This document shows positions 25,263 to 32,956 of a stretch of 40,593 nucleotides of DNA, piece after piece. The position numbers and the translations under genes are program-made. Numbering within the stretch: position 1 is the first letter of the stretch; every line of letters starts with the position of its first letter. The notes under the pieces were generated by a model. The model made no database searches. It had not been told where the DNA came from and saw only the letters and a program-made list of their open reading frames with translations. The stretch is from Acinetobacter calcoaceticus (GTDB lineage Bacteria; Pseudomonadota; Gammaproteobacteria; Pseudomonadales; Moraxellaceae), in the NCBI RefSeq assembly GCF_004345325.1, contig NZ_SLVJ01000032.1, positions 1 to 40,593 of the forward strand, in the 5' to 3' direction.

Positions 25263-25478
25263 TTAGTAAAGGCGAGTTGTACGTACAGATTCACGCGCCA
25301 ATTTCTTTTGGTAGCGTTTAACTGCAGCAGCTTTTTTGCGTTTACGTTCTTGAGTTGGTTTTTCGTAAAATTCACGTTTACGTACATCGGCCAAAACGCC
25401 TGCTTTTTCGCATGAACGTTTGAAACGACGGATAGCTACATCAACTGGTTCGCCTTCTTTCAATTTAACTTGTGGCAT
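25263..25478 (-). CDS. rpsU: 30S ribosomal protein S21
   Basis: A 71-residue very basic protein with the S21 sequence pattern: VKLKEGEPVDVAIRRFKR at the N-terminus, then a Lys/Arg-rich helix and KRYQKKLARESVR at the end. S21 assists initiation on the small ribosomal subunit. Length equals E. coli S21. It is transcribed with yqeY and diverges from tsaD; the about 140-bp spacer contains both promoters. Downstream of it there is no dnaG or rpoD, unlike in E. coli. Confidence 0.97.
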   Translation of the reverse strand: MPQVKLKEGEPVDVAIRRFKRSCEKAGVLADVRKREFYEKPTQERKRKKAAAVKRYQKKLARESVRTTRLY

Positions 25479-25622
25479 GAAGAATCCTCATAGTTTAGGG
25501 ATAGATCTACAGCACAATTGCTCTAGATCACAAGTGAAGGACAGTATTTTACTCATTTACATCTCATATCACAAGTCTATAATGGTTTTGGCTCAAATTT
25601 GGAATGGAAAATAGGCAAAAAA

Positions 25623-26660
25623 ATGATTGTTCTCGGCTTAGAAACATCATGTGATGAAACCGGCTTAGCGTTATATGACAGCGAATTGGGCCTCAGAGGA
25701 CAAGTGCTGTATAGCCAAATAAAATTACATGCTGAATATGGTGGCGTCGTACCAGAACTGGCTTCACGGGACCATGTGCGTAAGCTCATTCCATTATTAA
25801 ATCAGTTGCTTGAACAAAGTGACGTCGATAAAACTGAGATTGATGCTGTGGCCTATACCCGCGGTCCGGGTTTGGTTGGGGCGCTGATGACGGGTGCATT
25901 GTTTGGTCGTAGTTTGGCCTATGCATTGAATAAACCCGCGATTGGCGTGCATCATATGGAAGGGCATATGTTGGCACCCTTACTGTCAGCCACACCGCCC
26001 GCATTTCCATTTGTTGCTTTATTGGTGTCGGGTGGACATACCCAACTGATGGCGGCGTATGGCATTGGTGAATATGAAATCTTGGGTGAGTCGATCGATG
26101 ATGCTGCGGGTGAAGCCTTTGATAAAGTCGCTAAAATGTTGAGTCTGCCTTATCCGGGTGGCCCGAATATATCCAAGTTAGCAGAACAGGGTGATCCAGC
26201 GGCATTTGCATTTCCGAGACCGATGTTGCATCAGGGTTTGGATTTTTCATTTAGTGGGTTAAAAACTGCGGTATCTGTGCAGTTGAAAAAACCAGAGTCT
26301 ATCGATCGTGATGCGGATATTGCGGCATCATTTCAAGAGGCTTTGGTGGATACCTTGGTGAAGAAGTCTTTAAAAGCGTTAAAACAAACCGGTTTGAAGC
26401 AGTTGGTCATCGCGGGTGGGGTCAGTGCCAATTCGCGCTTACGTGAGCGTTTAGAGGTTGATCTGATGCGTGTGCGAGCACAAGTGTATTATGCCGAACC
26501 GGCTTTGTGTACGGACAATGGTGCCATGATTGCATTTGCAGGTTATCAACGATTAAAAGCAGGGCAAAATGATGGGTTATCAGTCACCACTACACCACGT
26601 TGGCCGATGACCGAATTGAGTCGTCCAGATCAATCTGAGCCGACTGTATCGATCACCTAA
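25623..26660 (+). CDS. tsaD: tRNA N6-threonylcarbamoyladenosine transferase subunit TsaD
   Basis: A 345-residue enzyme that, with TsaB and TsaE, transfers threonylcarbamoyl to A37 of ANN-decoding tRNAs. It shows LGLETSCDETGLALYD at the start, the metal-binding HHMEGH (about 107-112), the ATP-binding VSGGHTQL and GGPNIS segments, and the GGVSANSRLR block near 270. I chose the ATG at 25623; the longer in-frame start at 25599 (TTG) adds eight residues not usual in the family. The rpsU-tsaD divergent pair is typical of gammaproteobacteria. Confidence 0.96.
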   Translation: MIVLGLETSCDETGLALYDSELGLRGQVLYSQIKLHAEYGGVVPELASRDHVRKLIPLLNQLLEQSDVDKTEIDAVAYTRGPGLVGALMTGALFGRSLAYALNKPAIGVHHMEGHMLAPLLSATPPAFPFVALLVSGGHTQLMAAYGIGEYEILGESIDDAAGEAFDKVAKMLSLPYPGGPNISKLAEQGDPAAFAFPRPMLHQGLDFSFSGLKTAVSVQLKKPESIDRDADIAASFQEALVDTLVKKSLKALKQTGLKQLVIAGGVSANSRLRERLEVDLMRVRAQVYYAEPALCTDNGAMIAFAGYQRLKAGQNDGLSVTTTPRWPMTELSRPDQSEPTVSIT

Positions 26661-26664
26661 ACCT

Positions 26665-26724
26665 GCAATACACTCTACAATTGAACCTACAACCGATTTT
26701 ACAACTGATGTTACAAAAGCACTC
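26665..26724. repeat. 12-bp tandem repeat, five diverged units
   Basis: Five consecutive 12-bp units begin at 26665, 26677, 26689, 26701 and 26713. All start TACAA or TGCAA (for example TACAATTGAACC, TACAACCGATTT, TACAACTGATGT). The tract begins four bases after the tsaD stop. The unit length is a multiple of three but no coding frame uses it. Confidence 0.65.
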
Positions 26725-26835
26725 AATGGATGGCTCGGGAGAAAGCTTCTTTTTGAGTTTAGGTTGAGTATTTTGTAAGGGTTATATTTTCGGGGATGGG
26801 TCTGATTGAAGAAGAGGTGGAGCGGTTTTTTATAT

Positions 26836-26859
26836 TGTGCAAATCTTGTGATTTGCACA
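26836..26859 (-). other. 10-bp perfect hairpin downstream of the CRP/Vfr gene
   Basis: TGTGCAAATC and GATTTGCACA form a 10-bp perfect stem with a 4-nt loop, 25 bp beyond the stop of the leftward regulator gene. A long T run does not follow on either strand, so classic rho-independent termination is uncertain. It might protect the 3' end of the message. Confidence 0.5.
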
Positions 26860-26883
26860 TATAGATTGATTGAATATTACTGC

Positions 26884-27591
26884 TTATTCAGTTGCAGTTG
26901 GTTCATTTTCTGCTGTTGATGGTTCTTCGAGAGAGCTATCAAAAATTAAGATCGCTTTACCATCTGTTTCGATCATGCCTTCTTCTTCAAGCGTCTTAAG
27001 CACACGACCTACCATTTCTCTTGAGCAACCCACGATACGACCAATTTCTTGGCGTGTAATGCGAATTTGACGACCATTCGGCAAGATCATTGCTTCAGGC
27101 TGCGCACAAAGATCAATCAGGCAACGTGCAATACGACCAGATACATCGATAAAGGCTAAATCGGTAACTTTACGTGTGGTATTTTTTAAGCGGCGAACCA
27201 ACTGTGCGAATACTGCATAACTTAAGTCCGGGTATTGCTGACTGAGTTCATGAAAGTTTTCGTAGGTGATTTCCGCAATCTCACAGGTATCACGGGTGCG
27301 AACTTCAGCAGTACGTTGAGGATTGGCTTCAAAAAGCCCCATTTCCCCAAAGAAATCTCCTGGATTTAAATATGCCACAACGATTTCACGATCATCATCT
27401 TCACGTAAAATAATTGAAACTGAACCTTTTAAAATTAAATACAGCGATTTAGATTCGGTACCCGCATCAACTATCGTCATTCGTTTCGGAAAGCGATTGA
27501 TGTGAGCACGTTTCAAAAGTGCTTTGACTGACTCAGGAAGTTGACCTGGAGACAGTGCATCTGTACTTAAATATGAAAAATTAGAAGCCAT
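26884..27591 (-). CDS. vfr: CRP/Vfr-type cAMP-responsive transcription regulator
   Basis: A 235-residue regulator with an N-terminal cyclic-nucleotide domain and C-terminal winged helix. The phosphate-binding cassette reads GEMGLFEANPQRTAEVR, equivalent to the cAMP pocket of E. coli CRP (Glu, Arg and Thr for Ser kept). The recognition helix region ITRQEIGRIVGCSREMVGRV is almost identical to CRP, so it should bind TGTGA-type sites. A C-terminal acidic extension of about 20 residues follows. I chose the ATG at 27591; an upstream TTG at 27606 would add five residues. Divergent pairing with an OsmC-like gene matches the crp-yhfA arrangement. In Acinetobacter and Pseudomonas this protein is called Vfr. 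Confidence 0.93.
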   Translation of the reverse strand: MASNFSYLSTDALSPGQLPESVKALLKRAHINRFPKRMTIVDAGTESKSLYLILKGSVSIILREDDDREIVVAYLNPGDFFGEMGLFEANPQRTAEVRTRDTCEIAEITYENFHELSQQYPDLSYAVFAQLVRRLKNTTRKVTDLAFIDVSGRIARCLIDLCAQPEAMILPNGRQIRITRQEIGRIVGCSREMVGRVLKTLEEEGMIETDGKAILIFDSSLEEPSTAENEPTATE

Positions 27592-27742
27592 GCTTATAAA
27601 TTCCAAATTGGATAAAAAATAGATCTAATGACCTAAAATGAGCTCGTCAAGCAGAAGCAAAGAGATGAAATTCCTTCTCAACTCATTTTATGCTAGTGTT
27701 ACCGGTACCCCGTCAATTTATAGATTTTTTTAGGTAGTTGCA

Positions 27743-28168
27743 ATGCAAACAAGTGTACATTGGTTAGAGAATGTTGCTTTTGAGGCAAAATCAGAAAGTG
27801 GACACCAAGTGGTTATGGATGGTTCTGCAGCATATGGTGGACAGAACCTCGGACCACGTCCCATGGAGCTGATCTTAATGGGACTTGGTGGCTGTGCTTC
27901 TTTCGATATCGTGACTATTTTGAAGAAATCTAGACAGGATGTGACAGGGGTAGTTTGCGAGTTAAAAGCTGAGCGCGCTGATACAATTCCTGCAGTATTC
28001 ACTAAAATACACTTACATTTTGTAGTGACTGGGAACGAGGTCAAAGAAAAGCAGGTCGCCAAGGCCGTTGAGCTTTCAGCCGAGAAATACTGCTCTGCAA
28101 GTAAGATGCTTGCCGATGGTGGTGTGGAAATTAGCCATGATTTTGAAATCCGCGCGGCCCAAGCTTAA
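27743..28168 (+). CDS. OsmC/YhfA-like thiol redox protein
   Basis: A 141-residue OsmC-family protein. The fold's two cysteines are present: one in GLGGCASFD (residue about 51) and one in KYCSASKML (about 113). OsmC and Ohr members reduce organic peroxides, while the YhfA subgroup has unproven activity. The gene's divergent position next to the CRP-type regulator is the same as E. coli yhfA-crp, which favours the YhfA subgroup. It is about 150 bp from the regulator start, so one spacer controls both genes. Confidence 0.9.
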   Translation: MQTSVHWLENVAFEAKSESGHQVVMDGSAAYGGQNLGPRPMELILMGLGGCASFDIVTILKKSRQDVTGVVCELKAERADTIPAVFTKIHLHFVVTGNEVKEKQVAKAVELSAEKYCSASKMLADGGVEISHDFEIRAAQA

Positions 28169-28231
28169 ATCCAGTCATTCATGTCGTGATTGATTCTGTT
28201 GGATCAATCACGTGAAGAAAGGTGTTTTTAA

Positions 28232-28690
28232 ATGCACACTAGCGCTGCTGCTCTTCATATTCGTAATGCAAGGGACACAGATGCGCCAGACATTTGTCAA
28301 TTGCTTCAATATATGGGCTATCCGCAGACTGCAGTGCATTTGATTGAATCTAATTTACAGCGCTTTGCAACCGACCCTCAGGCGCTGACCTTGGTTGCTG
28401 AGATAGAGGGGCAGGTCTGTGGGTTTATTTCCATGTATCTGATACCACAAATGACCTGTAGTGGCGGCTATGCTCATATCAATTTTTTGTGTGTCGATCA
28501 GCATCATCGAAGCAAGGGTATAGGTGAGCAACTGGTGCTTGCTGCGGAGAATTTTGCACGTATGCAAGGTTGTGAACGGGTGGAATTACATTCGAGTTTA
28601 CATCGCCAAGCAGCACACCAGTTTTACCTTAAACTGGACTACATCGAATCGCCCAAATATTTCTGTAAAAAACTCATTTCGAATACATAA
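28232..28690 (+). CDS. GNAT family N-acetyltransferase
   Basis: A 152-residue GNAT enzyme. It shows the N-terminal IRNARDTDAPDICQLL, the strand-4 block VCGFISMYLIP, the acetyl-CoA pyrophosphate loop HHRSKGIGEQLVLAAE (Q/R-x-x-G-x-G/A form) and the C-terminal ELHSSLHRQAAHQFYLKLDY helix-strand typical of small-molecule acetyltransferases. The acceptor is unknown. It starts 63 bp after the OsmC-like gene and may be cotranscribed with it. Length is standard. Confidence 0.9.
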   Translation: MHTSAAALHIRNARDTDAPDICQLLQYMGYPQTAVHLIESNLQRFATDPQALTLVAEIEGQVCGFISMYLIPQMTCSGGYAHINFLCVDQHHRSKGIGEQLVLAAENFARMQGCERVELHSSLHRQAAHQFYLKLDYIESPKYFCKKLISNT

Positions 28691-28756
28691 GGCCACAGGC
28701 TTCACTGTCGCCGATTATTAGTGAACAAATAAAGCTTCAATATTTGCTAGACCAGC

Positions 28757-28785
28757 CTTGAAAATAGTAAAACCTAACGCCATAT
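28757..28785 (+). promoter_or_regulatory. Heat-shock (sigma-32) promoter upstream of clpB
   Basis: CTTGAAA at 28757-28763 is an exact -35 match and CGCCATAT at 28778-28785 matches the -10 consensus CCCCATNT except for one base, with 14 bp between. The leader to the clpB ATG would be about 140 nt. Heat induction of clpB through RpoH is well known in proteobacteria. Confidence 0.75.
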
Positions 28786-28931
28786 TAAAGTTGAATTTTA
28801 TCCAAAAAAAGCATTTTAACAAATTGAAAATTATAATCTTTTTTTAAAAATATTTTGCAAAAGCATTTGAAAAATACCAATTCAATCCCATCTTATTAGG
28901 CAAGACAGAAATATGCTGAGGCAGAATAACA

Positions 28932-31511
28932 ATGCGTTTTGAAAAATTTACGAATCGATTACAACAAGCCCTATCCGATGCTCAATCTTTGGCCATGAGC
29001 AAAGACCATACCGCCATCGAAGGCATTCATATCTTGGCTGTGCTGATGAAAGAACCTGCCAATCTCAGCCTGTTGCAACAAGCGGGCGCACATTTACCTG
29101 ATTTACAAACTCAACTACAACAGGCGTTAAATGACGCAGCCACAGTGGCCAATCCAACAGGGGATATCAATCTTAATCCTGAGGCAGTGCGCGCGCTGAA
29201 TTTTGCTGATGCTAGAGCACTCAAAGCGGGTGATGAATTTTTAACGACAGATTGGGTGCTACTGGGTCTGGCTGAAACTGGACAAACCAAAACCATATTA
29301 CAACGCGTGGGTTTAACCACCGCGCGATTGACTGAAGTGATCAATAAGATTCGAGGCGACGAAAAAGTGATAAGCAATAACCACGAAGATCAACGTGATT
29401 CTTTAAATAAATACACCATCGACCTGACTGAGCGCGCATTATCGGCCAAGCTCGATCCCGTGATTGGTCGTGATGAAGAAATCCGTCGCACCATTCAAGT
29501 CTTATCCCGTCGTACCAAAAATAACCCTGTCCTCATCGGTGAACCTGGGGTGGGTAAGACAGCAATCGTAGAAGGCTTGGCACAACGGATCGTCAATGGT
29601 GAAGTGCCTGAAAGCCTCAAAGGTAAGCGTGTATTGTCTTTGGACTTGGGAGCATTATTGGCTGGTGCAAAATATCGCGGTGAGTTCGAAGAGCGACTCA
29701 AAGCGGTATTGAATGATTTAGCCAAACAAGATGGGCAAGTGATCTTATTCATTGATGAATTACACACCTTAGTCGGTGCCGGTAAGGGCGATGGTGCTAT
29801 GGATGCGGGCAACATGTTGAAACCTGCCTTAGCACGTGGTGAATTGCGTTGCGTGGGTGCGACCACCTTGGATGAATACCGTCAGTTTATTGAAAAAGAT
29901 GCTGCGCTTGAACGTCGTTTCCAGAAAGTCTTGGTCGATGAGCCGAGTGTAGAAGACACCATTGCGATATTGCGTGGCTTAAAAGAAAAGTATGCCACGC
30001 ATCATGGGGTACAGATCTTAGACTCAGCCATTATTGCTGCAGCGAAAATGTCGCATCGTTATATTACCGATCGTCAGTTACCGGATAAGGCCATCGATTT
30101 GATCGATGAGGCAGCATCTCGAATTAAAATGGAGATCGACTCTAAACCTGAACCACTTGATCGACTAGACCGTCGATTGATCCAATTGAAAATCCAATTG
30201 GAAGCGGTCAAAAAAGATCAGGACTCGGTGAGTAAGGTTGAAGTGAGTCATTTGGAAAAGCAAATCAAAGAGGTCCAAAACGAATATAACGATTTGGAAG
30301 AGGTGTGGCGTGCTGAAAAAACCTTGGTAGAAGGCACCAATAAAACCCAAGTGGCACTGGACCAAGCGCGTATTGCATCTGAAAAAGCCCAGCGTGATGG
30401 CGATTGGGCTGAGGCGAGTCGTTTACAGTATGGGGTGATTCCTGAACTGCAAAAACAGCTAGAACAGGAATATCAGGTTAATGAGGTTGAGGAAACGAAA
30501 CTGATCCGAACCAAAGTCACTGAAAATGAAATTGCGGAAGTGGTCAGTGCAGCAACCGGTATTCCTGTGGCTAAAATGCTACAAGGTGAACGTGAAAAAT
30601 TACTCGAAATGGAGTCATTTTTACAGCAGCGTGTAGTCGGTCAAAGTGAAGCTGTGGTGGCTGTATCGAATGCAATTCGTCGGTCACGCGCAGGCTTGTC
30701 TGATCCGAATCGTCCGAGTGGTTCGTTTATGTTCCTTGGACCGACAGGGGTTGGTAAAACCGAGCTCACCAAAGCATTGGCCAACTTTATGTTTGACAAT
30801 GATGATGCCATGATCCGAATCGATATGAGTGAGTTTATGGAAAAGCACTCTGTCAGTCGTCTGGTCGGTGCTCCTCCGGGCTATGTGGGCTATGAAGAGG
30901 GTGGGGTGTTGACTGAGGCGGTTCGTCGTAAACCCTACAGTGTGGTGTTGTTTGATGAGGTTGAGAAGGCGCATCCAGATGTATTTAATATCCTGCTACA
31001 AGTACTCGATGATGGTCGCTTAACCGATTCGCAAGGTCGTGTGGTTGACTTTAGAAACACCGTGATCGTGATGACCTCAAACCTCGGTTCACAAGAAGTC
31101 CGTGAGCTAGGTGAAAATGCGCAAGATGAAGATATTCGCTCCGTGGTCATGAGTGCGGTCAGTGAGCATTTCCGCCCAGAGTTTATTAACCGTATCGATG
31201 AGTTGGTGGTGTTCCATTCCTTGAGTAAAATCCAGATTCGTGGCATTGCTGATATACAACTCAATCGTTTACGTACACGTTTGGCTGAACGCGATTTGGA
31301 TATCACTGTGGAAGATGCAGCATTTGATCAAATCATCGATGCTGGTTTTGATCCAATCTATGGGGCACGCCCATTGAAACGTGCCATCCAACAACAGTTG
31401 GAAAATCCATTGGCGCAAAAGATCTTGTCAGGGCAATTTGTGGCAGGCGATACCATCTCAGTCAGCAGCCAACAAGGCCATCTACAGTTTGAAAAAGTTA
31501 AACTCAGTTAA
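28932..31511 (+). CDS. clpB: ATP-dependent disaggregase ClpB
   Basis: An 859-residue AAA+ chaperone, matching E. coli ClpB in length (857). The N-domain spans about 1-145. The first AAA domain has Walker A GEPGVGKT (about 204-211) and Walker B LFIDELH. The coiled M-domain lies about 405-525, and the second AAA domain has Walker A GPTGVGKT (about 604-611) and Walker B VLFDEVEKAHPD. With DnaK it dissolves aggregated proteins after heat stress. A sigma-32 promoter lies upstream and a strong terminator downstream, so it forms its own transcription unit. Confidence 0.97.
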   Translation: MRFEKFTNRLQQALSDAQSLAMSKDHTAIEGIHILAVLMKEPANLSLLQQAGAHLPDLQTQLQQALNDAATVANPTGDINLNPEAVRALNFADARALKAGDEFLTTDWVLLGLAETGQTKTILQRVGLTTARLTEVINKIRGDEKVISNNHEDQRDSLNKYTIDLTERALSAKLDPVIGRDEEIRRTIQVLSRRTKNNPVLIGEPGVGKTAIVEGLAQRIVNGEVPESLKGKRVLSLDLGALLAGAKYRGEFEERLKAVLNDLAKQDGQVILFIDELHTLVGAGKGDGAMDAGNMLKPALARGELRCVGATTLDEYRQFIEKDAALERRFQKVLVDEPSVEDTIAILRGLKEKYATHHGVQILDSAIIAAAKMSHRYITDRQLPDKAIDLIDEAASRIKMEIDSKPEPLDRLDRRLIQLKIQLEAVKKDQDSVSKVEVSHLEKQIKEVQNEYNDLEEVWRAEKTLVEGTNKTQVALDQARIASEKAQRDGDWAEASRLQYGVIPELQKQLEQEYQVNEVEETKLIRTKVTENEIAEVVSAATGIPVAKMLQGEREKLLEMESFLQQRVVGQSEAVVAVSNAIRRSRAGLSDPNRPSGSFMFLGPTGVGKTELTKALANFMFDNDDAMIRIDMSEFMEKHSVSRLVGAPPGYVGYEEGGVLTEAVRRKPYSVVLFDEVEKAHPDVFNILLQVLDDGRLTDSQGRVVDFRNTVIVMTSNLGSQEVRELGENAQDEDIRSVVMSAVSEHFRPEFINRIDELVVFHSLSKIQIRGIADIQLNRLRTRLAERDLDITVEDAAFDQIIDAGFDPIYGARPLKRAIQQQLENPLAQKILSGQFVAGDTISVSSQQGHLQFEKVKLS

Positions 31512-31525
31512 TGTAATTCAACTTT

Positions 31526-31553
31526 AAAAAATCGACCTACGGGTCGATTTTTT
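31526..31553 (+). terminator. Rho-independent terminator of clpB
   Basis: ATCGACC (31531-31537) and GGTCGAT (31542-31548) form the stem, extended by A/T pairs on both sides, and a T run ends at 31553. It lies 15 bp past the clpB stop. Confidence 0.92.
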
Positions 31554-32131
31554 ATATTTATTTAAAGCATTTATTTACAGTATTAATAATCCATTTTTCG
31601 ATTGAATGCCTGATTGATTGAAATGCGATCATGTACGTCATCGCTGCTCGCGATATGTTTTTCATTCTATGGGTGTTTTTAATATTGCATAACAGGTGGT
31701 CGGATAATTTTTGAATATGACTTGAAATCATGCATTAATATTTTGAATGTATTAACCCCATAAAAACATCAAAGGAGTGATCGTTTATGGTTTATCAATT
31801 TTTGATGTATTAGATGAAATGATCTAATATTTTTGGATATTGATCGGATGTTTTTGGATAATGATTTAAATAAAGATTTATATAGGTGTAAATTATATAA
31901 TCAATTTAAGTGTTTTATTTTTTAAATAAAAGCATTGTGATGTTCAGTACATCGTTAAAAGTTTATCGTGCTCATCCCGCTATTGATCACACTATGGTTG
32001 TAATCTTGTTATGCTTCGGCACTCAAATGTACAGCTTAATGATCCTCAATCGTTACTGCATAGACTTTTAACTTCATGTTCTGCATTGCGCTATGTATAT
32101 CTTGAAATATTGATAAATCTTAACGAGATAA
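31554..32131. other. 578-bp AT-rich spacer before the GH3/GNAT operon
   Basis: No substantial gene is visible. Items seen are a 15-bp direct repeat of the form TTTTTGGATAWTGAT at 31830-31844 and 31851-31865 (21 bp apart, two helical turns), an inverted repeat with arms ACATCAAA and TTTGATGT at about 31766-31807, and an eight-codon frame at 31787-31813 with a strong ribosome site. The operon's promoter must be within this region or it has a long leader. Confidence 0.5.
31787..31813 (+). other. Eight-codon mini-ORF with good Shine-Dalgarno
   Basis: ATG at 31787 is preceded by AAAGGAG at about 10 bp and runs eight codons (MVYQFLMY) to TAG. It lies inside the arms of an inverted repeat. It might be a leader peptide for the downstream operon, but it is more than 300 bp away and chance is possible. 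Confidence 0.25.
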
Positions 32132-32956
32132 ATGAATATGATTGAATTGAAATTATTTCGTAAGTTTAAAAAGCAACCGTATAGTTTATATAAAACTATA
32201 AATAAAATAACTGTAATACAGTTAAAACAAATGTACTCGATCTATGAAAAATATTATGAAAATACCAGTTATGAATTGTTTGAATCGGATTTCTTACAAA
32301 AAACAGGGATATTTCTTATTTTCGATCCACAAAATAATATCGTTGGATTCTCTACAGTGGTTGAGCGTGATTTCTTAATTGATGGTCAGGCCCAGTATGC
32401 ATTTTTTAGTGGTGATACCATTATAGAGAAAAAATACTGGGGCAGTCATGCATTACAACGCTCCATGGCACGATATATATTGACCTATAAAATGAAACAT
32501 CCCACTCGACCCGTTTATTGGATGCTGATTTCTAAGGGCTTTAAGACTTATTTGTTATTGGCTAATAATTACTATACTTATTATCCCAATGTCGAAAATA
32601 AGCATAGCCATTTAAAGCATTTGATCGAAGCATATTGTGTGCAGTACTTCGATGAATATTATAATCCGCAGACTGGTCTACTCAATTTTGGTGAAGATTA
32701 TCAAGCCCTAAAAGCTTCTGTCGCGCCGATCCAACATGAGATGCGGATTAAAAACAAAAATATTGATTTTTTTGAGTCGGTGAACCCGACGTGGATACAA
32801 GGCACCGAATTACCGTGTATCGGGGAAATCAGCTGGAAAGATCTTTATCGACGTCTACGTTCATCGAAGAAAAAACCAACAGTTCAGGCAACGATTGAGC
32901 AACATCCAAGTATATTGCGTAAAGCGACTGAGTTTATCGCAGACAAGGTGGCCTAA
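32132..32956 (+). CDS. GNAT-like acyltransferase-fold protein, first gene of the GH3 operon
   Basis: A 274-residue protein without signal peptide or membrane helix. Residues about 25-170 have GNAT character: a helix with YSIYEKYYENTSYELFESDF, a strand FLIFDPQNNIVGFSTV (the strand 3-4 pattern), and a later helix after GSHALQRSMARYIL where a CoA-binding loop would be, though the classical Q/R-x-x-G-x-G/A motif is not seen. The rest (about 170-274) is unassigned. It overlaps the next gene by one base (TAATG). N-acyl amino acid synthases such as FeeM share this fold, so acyl transfer is conceivable, but the substrate is unknown. The sequence is visibly A+T-rich compared with clpB. Confidence 0.6.
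   Translation: MNMIELKLFRKFKKQPYSLYKTINKITVIQLKQMYSIYEKYYENTSYELFESDFLQKTGIFLIFDPQNNIVGFSTVVERDFLIDGQAQYAFFSGDTIIEKKYWGSHALQRSMARYILTYKMKHPTRPVYWMLISKGFKTYLLLANNYYTYYPNVENKHSHLKHLIEAYCVQYFDEYYNPQTGLLNFGEDYQALKASVAPIQHEMRIKNKNIDFFESVNPTWIQGTELPCIGEISWKDLYRRLRSSKKKPTVQATIEQHPSILRKATEFIADKVA

Noticed and set aside
26836..26859. CRP/Vfr binding site near its own gene
   Set aside because: The TGTGC and GCACA arms are separated by 14 bp instead of the 6 bp of a CRP site, and the position is downstream of the gene.
31554..32131. Prophage or integrative element in the spacer before the GH3/GNAT operon
   Set aside because: No integrase, tRNA gene, attachment-site repeat or transposase remnant could be identified; only AT-rich sequence and short repeats are present.
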